A stretch of 64,000 nt of DNA from positions 1-64,000 of the forward strand of contig NZ_JAUTDN010000035.1 of the NCBI RefSeq assembly GCF_030646155.1. The letters run 5' to 3'. Under the pieces are notes generated by a model. The model saw only the letters and a program-made list of their open reading frames with translations. It was not told where the DNA came from and searched no databases. This document shows, one piece after another, positions 60,001 to 64,000 of the stretch. The position numbers and the translations under genes are program-made. This stretch comes from Conexibacter sp. CPCC 205762. GTDB lineage: Bacteria; Actinomycetota; Thermoleophilia; Solirubrobacterales; Solirubrobacteraceae. The stretch's first letter is position 1. The number at the start of each line of letters is the position of its first letter.

Positions 60001-60745
60001 GCCGCTGGCACCGGTCGCCGACGTCACGATCGCGACCTTCGCCGACGTCGCGATCCATCCCACCGGCAGCGTCACGGTGACGCCGGCGTGGGCCGGCGTC
60101 GAGGTCGCGCTGCCGGGCGACCAGCCGGCGCAGGTGCGCGACGGCGACGGCTGGGGCGCGTGGCCGCAGGCGTTCGTCGACTTCCACACCAGAACCGGCC
60201 TCGGCTCCTACTGGTACACGTCCGGCAGCGCCTTCGACAGCTTCAAGGCGCCGCATCCGTTCGTCGTCGACTTCAGCGGCGCGAGCGCGCCGCCGATCGA
60301 GCAGCCGCCGGTCAGAAGAGACCCGCCGCAGGTCGATCCGCCGCGGGTAGACCCGCCGGTCGTGCCGCCGCCGGCGCCGAGAGCGGTCGTGCCGGGGTCG
60401 GTCGCGGGCGCCAGAGGGGTGCGGACGATCGACGGCAAGCGCGTCGTCACGGTCGCGACGCTCGTCTGCCCGCGCGCGGCGCCGTGCACGGTGAGAGCGC
60501 CGCGCAACGTCACCGTGACGATCGCCGGCAAGCGCTTCGCACTGGCGGTCGTGGCGCCCAAGTCGATCCGCGCCGGCAGACGCGGCGCGCTGAGGCTGCG
60601 GCTGTCGAGAGCCGCCGCCAGACGGCTCGCCGGCCGCACGGCGACGGTGCGGCTGCGGGTGACGATCGCGACCGGCGGCAGAGCGGTGACGCGCACCGTC
60701 ACGGTGAAGATCGCGGCGAGAAAGGCGAAGGCGCGCAAGCGCTGA
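57023..60745 (+). CDS. Giant secreted HtaA-domain haem-binding protein (with Ig-like domains)
   Basis: A 1240-aa exported protein. Signal peptide about 1-45. HtaA domain 1 at about 48-222: LTWGIKESWRRYIG with Tyr63 and SGSVHF with His116, matching the Tyr/His haem ligands known in corynebacterial HtaA, plus a Cys pair WCGLVEPGKC. A beta-propeller-like region (225-650), two Ig-like domains (653-840; PEPVVTWQRRVGGYWEAI) and a second, degenerate HtaA-like region (845-1085) without the WG...Y start follow. A Pro-rich linker and a basic beta domain end it. No LPxTG or transmembrane helix at the C-terminus. ATG 57023 follows GAAGGCAGG. Most of its arginines use AGA. Confidence 0.85.
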   Translation: MPPITRSFRSRAAAARRRLLAAVTLATATAAALAGAAAPAGATEHQIASGHLTWGIKESWRRYIGTGTTVDGGAQIDGWVGSGDTAYPTTFTFPVAAGTYDDVTRSTRLRLSGSVHFQSWCGLVEPGKCALDTRFSDLELTIDPVEQVLRGTHVGYSRSDPGGALHVDRDVVLATYDISGATTDFSGGQSSWTGLPTVAGPGFNIYAESTLVDTTSFAYSGPGGLPDLAEHWDTAGAPGLRAGAAWLGDADSAARALHPSTQQPVVHTVDLAGVGTSTARLVVAARDARTLDAVGAPFTWSFPAASASDEQLLRTAFDPATDTVFFVTSHDGATHDETTVRAATWNSASQSYDVSELGSLGAMPDVYRRVEGIVWNPVRAELAAVAWAPGGSDAYEQDALHRFTRDGAGWRHVQTPLRLPSGGAFAGATDVYSPLTTLSFKTADVTPLAVARDGSYVVAPANGMAVTSAGEQYYPALHLSVGGDGRATVAAIAGTTTPRTFLGLYFGFSSLTRAADGSLLLHNSDQVMDGYVRIDVSSGRASALGPIVDAPGDAFPPYEMSGFANSLAADPTNGITWATDTFTTEGFRLDAIGGDDRLIGRYRFDEFPAAGGDGAFGRLAIGPDSAVYLPIQQAGSGRLGYRRLAFTGFVPTVTTQPQDRTVTLGVGESEESTGFAIAVADGDDVIRWQAKRPGESRFADVAGATGTTLMVAARATSNGTRYRAVVGNAAGSVASDEALLTVDHAPALVTDVANRTVTEGADALFAVGAGGNPEPVVTWQRRVGGYWEAIAPDDDNFLVNGPSLVVKQTNVDQSGSLFRAKLVNSVATVYSRAATLTVTARATIPAGGLANVTLDWSGNDEIQRTPPFGGSNYLSAGVSDGSEATYASAAGNVQVFHVAADGAETLESWTGRAAHTRDGGSQLVRLYDGRATATAGGGATVVWDGDFSVNFYGGLVPFTISDPRLTVAADGTGTLTGDLSGYASTQADPTRRSPLAPVADVTIATFADVAIHPTGSVTVTPAWAGVEVALPGDQPAQVRDGDGWGAWPQAFVDFHTRTGLGSYWYTSGSAFDSFKAPHPFVVDFSGASAPPIEQPPVRRDPPQVDPPRVDPPVVPPPAPRAVVPGSVAGARGVRTIDGKRVVTVATLVCPRAAPCTVRAPRNVTVTIAGKRFALAVVAPKSIRAGRRGALRLRLSRAAARRLAGRTATVRLRVTIATGGRAVTRTVTVKIAARKAKARKR

Positions 60746-60763
60746 AACGCCATACACGTGGTA

Positions 60764-60777
60764 TAAGGGTGCCCTAA
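60764..60777. promoter_or_regulatory. Iron-box-like operator in front of the second HtaA gene
   Basis: TAAGGGTGCCCTAA, 14 bp, one mismatch from the TTAGGG-N2-CCCTAA palindrome. It lies 18 bp after the first HtaA stop and 49 bp before the second HtaA start, so the second gene has its own control. Confidence 0.75.
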
Positions 60778-60826
60778 CTTTGGTCGTTGTCGCGCCGAAT
60801 GCGCGGCGGCTGGAAAGGACACCGGG

Positions 60827-63800
60827 ATGGAACGAAGCCGTTCGACGCGACGGTCGCCGCTGCATGCGCTGATCGTCGCCGTCGCCTTGCTCGCCGTGCT
60901 GATCGGGGCGGCGCCGGCGCTCGCCGCGCCGACGCCGATCACCGCCGGCACAGGGCTCGACTGGGGCGTCAAGGCGTCGTGGCGCAACTACATCGGCGTC
61001 GACGGCACGACCCTGTCGGACGGCGTCACCCGCAACGCCGACGGCACCTTCCACTTCCCCGTCAGCGGCGGCAGCTACGACGCCGACACGAGAGAGACCG
61101 TCGTCCAGTTCGGCGGCACGCTCGTCTTCCTCGGCCACTGCGAGAGACCCGACCACGGCCGTCCCTGCGCGCTCGACATGACGCTGAGAAAGCCGCGCGT
61201 CGAGCTGACCGAGGACGGCGGCTACCTCTACGCGGAGATGGAGAGCCGCCCGATCGAGGGCGGCGAGATCATCGTCCACGAGAACGTCAGACTGGCCGTG
61301 CTCGGGCTGGAGGACGCGACGCCGCTCGTCAGAAGCGGCAGAACGACGTGGACGGAGCTGACGGCGACGATGGCGCCGGAGGGCTCGGCCGTCTTCACCT
61401 ACGGCGTCGGCACCGTCATCGACCCGGTCAGCTTCGGCTACACCGGACCGGGCGGCAAGCCGGCCGGCGAGGTCTGGTCGGCGCCCGCGCTGGCGACCTA
61501 CTCGGCCGCGACGCTGAACGGCGCGGCAGCCGCCACCCGCATCGCCGGCAGCCTCGGCAGCGACGCCGCGGTCGTGCGCGTCAACGGCGGCTTCGCCGTC
61601 GTCGACCCGGCGACGCTGCAGCCGAAGGCGCCGGTCGTGGCGGCCGACGTCGTGCGCGGCTCGCTCGCCGCCGACCCGGTCTCGAGAACGATCTTCGCCC
61701 AGCTCGCCGGCGGCGACAGAAGAATCGTCGTCTACACGTGGGACGGCACGGCGCTGACGGGCGGCGGCCTCGACGGCAGCGAGGGCTCCGGCATGCTCAA
61801 CGACGGCGCCAGACAGGGCGCCGGCATCTGGGACGCGGCCGCCAACCGCTACGTCGTCTTCCGCACGTTCGGCGACCGCACCGATGCCTGGCAGGTCAGA
61901 AGAGACGGCAGCGGCGTCTGGGTCGCGTCGAGAATCGCGACCGTCAAGAACGCCGACGGCACCACCTACGGCGGCCAGCTCTCCTACCTCGCGCTCGTGC
62001 CCAACGGCAGCGGCGGCACGATGATCGTCGGCGCTCCCTGGGGCGCGGGCCAGCTGCTGAGAGTCGCCGTCAGCAACATCGGCGCGACCGTCTCCCCGCT
62101 GGCGCAGTCGGCCGGCCTCGAGCCGATGGAGCTGTACCGCACGACGAGAGGGCTCTACGGCTTCAACGGCACCGACGTGATCTGGTACCCGTTCACGGGC
62201 AGCGGCACGACCGCCGCGCTCGGCAGCGGCGAGAGAGTCAAGCTGCCCGGCGCGCCGCAGTTCATCGACCTCAACGGCCAGCTGAGCTGGAACGCGGTCG
62301 ACCCGGAGCGCGGCACGCTGTTCGTCACGATCAACAACGCCACGCAGATCGCGAAGGTCGTCGACGGCAGAGCGGCGCACACGATCGCGCTGCCGGCCGG
62401 CGTCGCGCTCGACTACTGGGACGACTACCTCGCCGGGGCGACGCCGAACGGTGAATTGATCGTCTCCTCGGTCGGCGACGGCGTCGTGCAGCGACTGACC
62501 TACCAGCGCGTGACGCCGTCGTTCGTCGCGCAGCCCGCCGACGCCGCGCCCGCGATCAGAACACCCGGCGGGACCGTCGCGACGCAGTTCTCGGTCGAGC
62601 TGGCCGGCGACCCGGCGCCGGCGGTGCGCTGGCAGACGCGCGTGCCGGGCGTCAGCAGATGGGGCGACCTGGCCGACGGCGCGCGCGTCAGCGGTGCCGC
62701 CACCACGACGCTGAACGTCACGGTCGACGCCGCTGACGGCGGCCGCCAGTACCGCGCGGTCGCGACCAACGCCGCCGGCGAGCTGGCCTCGGCGCGCGCG
62801 ACGCTCGACGTCAAGACGCTCCCGCAGGTGGTCGTGCAGCCGCTCTCGCTGTCGGTCGTGGAGGGCGGCGCGACCGTCTTCAGAGTGATGCCGTCGGGCA
62901 ACCCCGAGCCGGCGATCCAGTGGCAGCGGCGGGTCGGCGGCTTCTGGACCGACGTCCCCGCCGACGCCGACGAGTTCACGCTCGACGGCGGCGTGCTGAC
63001 GGTCGTCGACCCGGTCGCCGAGATGAGCGGCGCGCAGTTCCGCGCGCGGCTGCGCAACGAGGTCGGCACCGTCTACACGCAGCCGGTCTCGCTGACCGTC
63101 TCGCGCGCGCTCAGCGAGCCGGCGACGTTCGGCGGCGGCTGGGTCGAGTGGGGCGTTGCCGAGCGCTGGCGCTGCTACGTCGTCGGGAACGTCGCGCGCG
63201 GCGGGATCGTCGTCGCGGGCGGGGCCGAGCAGGTGCCGGGCACGCTCGCGAGCGGGACGCTCTGCAACGGCCGCAACGCCGGCTCGGAGCGGCTGCGCTT
63301 CCCGCTTCGCGGCGGCACGTACGACCCCGCGAGCGGCAGAGCGACGTTCACGCTCGGCGGCAGCGTCCGCTTCTGGGGCCACGACTACCACGTGCCGGGC
63401 GACACCAGACCGCAGCTCGACACGACCTTCTCGAACCTGCGGATCGTGCTCGACGGCGGCGTCGGCACGCTCTACGCCGACGCGGTCGGAGGGACGATGG
63501 ACAGCCCGGCGCCGGTGACGCGGACGGGCGTTGCGCTCGTCTCCGTCGACCTCACCGGCAGCGGCGCGGCACCGTTCGAGGGCGGCCTCGGCTGGAACGC
63601 GCTGCCGACGACGCTGACCGCGGCCGGCGCCGAGGTGTTCGGCAGCTACAGCGCCGGCGAGACGTTCGACCCGCTGACGATCAGCGCCCTGTTCGGCACG
63701 CCGCAGGTCGACCCCGAGCCGGGCCCGGCGCCGCTGCCGTCGCCGCCGGCCCCGCTGCCCGCGCCGCTTCCGGCGCCCACGCCCACGCCCGCGCCCGCCG

Positions 63801-64000
63801 CGGTCGCGCGCGTGACGGTGCCGAAGGCGGCGCTGAAGCTCGGCGGCGACCGCTCCGTGCGGGCGGCGACCGTCGCCTGCCCGGCCGGCGCCGCCGGCGG
63901 CTGCCGCGTGGCCGCCCCGAAGGCGGTCAAGCTGACGATCGCCGGCCGCGCCTACACGGCGCGCGTCCTCGCCCCCGCCCGCGTCGCCGCCGGCCGCAGC
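60827..64000 (+). CDS. Second giant HtaA-domain protein, truncated by the window edge
   Basis: The frame is open for 1058 codons to the last base, so the C-terminus lies outside. Signal peptide about 1-33 (PALAA). HtaA domain 1 (about 38-205): LDWGVKASWRNYIG with Tyr55, FLGHCE with His104 and the Cys pair HCERPDHGRPC. A propeller-like region (210-560), two Ig-like domains (563-760; NPEPAIQWQRRVGGFWTDV) and a complete second HtaA domain (about 769-957): VEWGVAERWRCYVVG with Tyr784 and RFWGHD with His852. A Pro-rich linker and the start of the same C-terminal beta domain as its neighbour follow. GGAAAGGA precedes ATG 60827. The two genes are paralogues. Confidence 0.87.
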   Translation, partial: MERSRSTRRSPLHALIVAVALLAVLIGAAPALAAPTPITAGTGLDWGVKASWRNYIGVDGTTLSDGVTRNADGTFHFPVSGGSYDADTRETVVQFGGTLVFLGHCERPDHGRPCALDMTLRKPRVELTEDGGYLYAEMESRPIEGGEIIVHENVRLAVLGLEDATPLVRSGRTTWTELTATMAPEGSAVFTYGVGTVIDPVSFGYTGPGGKPAGEVWSAPALATYSAATLNGAAAATRIAGSLGSDAAVVRVNGGFAVVDPATLQPKAPVVAADVVRGSLAADPVSRTIFAQLAGGDRRIVVYTWDGTALTGGGLDGSEGSGMLNDGARQGAGIWDAAANRYVVFRTFGDRTDAWQVRRDGSGVWVASRIATVKNADGTTYGGQLSYLALVPNGSGGTMIVGAPWGAGQLLRVAVSNIGATVSPLAQSAGLEPMELYRTTRGLYGFNGTDVIWYPFTGSGTTAALGSGERVKLPGAPQFIDLNGQLSWNAVDPERGTLFVTINNATQIAKVVDGRAAHTIALPAGVALDYWDDYLAGATPNGELIVSSVGDGVVQRLTYQRVTPSFVAQPADAAPAIRTPGGTVATQFSVELAGDPAPAVRWQTRVPGVSRWGDLADGARVSGAATTTLNVTVDAADGGRQYRAVATNAAGELASARATLDVKTLPQVVVQPLSLSVVEGGATVFRVMPSGNPEPAIQWQRRVGGFWTDVPADADEFTLDGGVLTVVDPVAEMSGAQFRARLRNEVGTVYTQPVSLTVSRALSEPATFGGGWVEWGVAERWRCYVVGNVARGGIVVAGGAEQVPGTLASGTLCNGRNAGSERLRFPLRGGTYDPASGRATFTLGGSVRFWGHDYHVPGDTRPQLDTTFSNLRIVLDGGVGTLYADAVGGTMDSPAPVTRTGVALVSVDLTGSGAAPFEGGLGWNALPTTLTAAGAEVFGSYSAGETFDPLTISALFGTPQVDPEPGPAPLPSPPAPLPAPLPAPTPTPAPAAVARVTVPKAALKLGGDRSVRAATVACPAGAAGGCRVAAPKAVKLTIAGRAYTARVLAPARVAAGRS

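Noticed and set aside
56945-63391. A 2148-codon open frame on the minus strand opposite both HtaA genes
   Set aside because: It is low-complexity Arg/Ala/Asp/Val, has no recognisable domain, and arises because antisense frames stay open in such GC-rich DNA. The plus strand has signal peptides and HtaA domains.

Overview
This window is about 64 kb of very GC-rich, gene-dense chromosome. Translationally coupled (ATGA/GTGA) operons, a Gram-positive/actinobacterial SOS box in front of lexA, a SigB-type sigma factor with an anti-sigma kinase, Tat and lipoprotein signals, HtaA-type haem-binding proteins and system-I cytochrome c genes (ccmE/ccmF) point to an actinobacterium. My best guess is a deep-branching Thermoleophilia/Solirubrobacterales (Conexibacter-like) organism. 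That is inference; there is no rRNA in the window.

Layout. 0.2-14.8 kb: amino-acid, amide and peptide metabolism. It holds a glutamate decarboxylase, a TetR regulator with a C45-type acyltransferase, and a divergent operon with a Fe-S flavin reductase, a PNPOx-like protein, a complete Dpp/Opp-type ABC importer and a P1 (DmpA-like) peptidase. A convergent operon follows with a class III aminotransferase, two SDRs and an AsnC/Lrp regulator. 15.2-17.9 kb: lexA with its operator, tRNA-Leu(GAG), then an MNT nucleotidyltransferase with a broken HEPN partner beside the tRNA. 18-28.4 kb: sulfurtransferase, HD-GYP protein, secG, cytochrome c maturation genes, TetR, acetoacetyl-CoA ligase and the RsbW/SigB pair. 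28.5-34.1 kb: ferritin-like protein, a small gene behind tandem iron-box-like sites, and two large secreted beta-rich proteins. 34.4-41.4 kb: GGDEF protein and a complete phosphate module (pstSCAB, two phoU genes, and a PhoB-type DNA-binding domain without receiver). 41.4-46.2 kb: DUF4432 protein, ClpE/ClpC-like unfoldase, and a stand-alone CarH-like B12 domain. 46.2-54.2 kb: an ExbB/DUF2149/proline-rich operon, a GT2-GtrA protein, and a GT39-response regulator-histidine kinase operon. 54.3-64 kb: MFS exporter, neocarzinostatin-fold secreted protein and two giant HtaA-domain proteins, the last running off the window.

Most interesting point. The same 14-bp inverted repeat (TTAGGG-N2-CCCTAA type, resembling one dimer site of a DtxR/IdeR iron box) lies in front of four transcription units: the small gene/ferritin-like unit, the ExbB-DUF2149-proline-rich operon, the neocarzinostatin-like gene (tandem sites) and the second HtaA gene. 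I infer one iron-controlled regulon in which secreted haem-binding proteins may work with a proton-driven ExbB/ExbD-like motor and a TonB-like proline-rich membrane protein, in what is probably a monoderm cell. I know of no described system with this composition.
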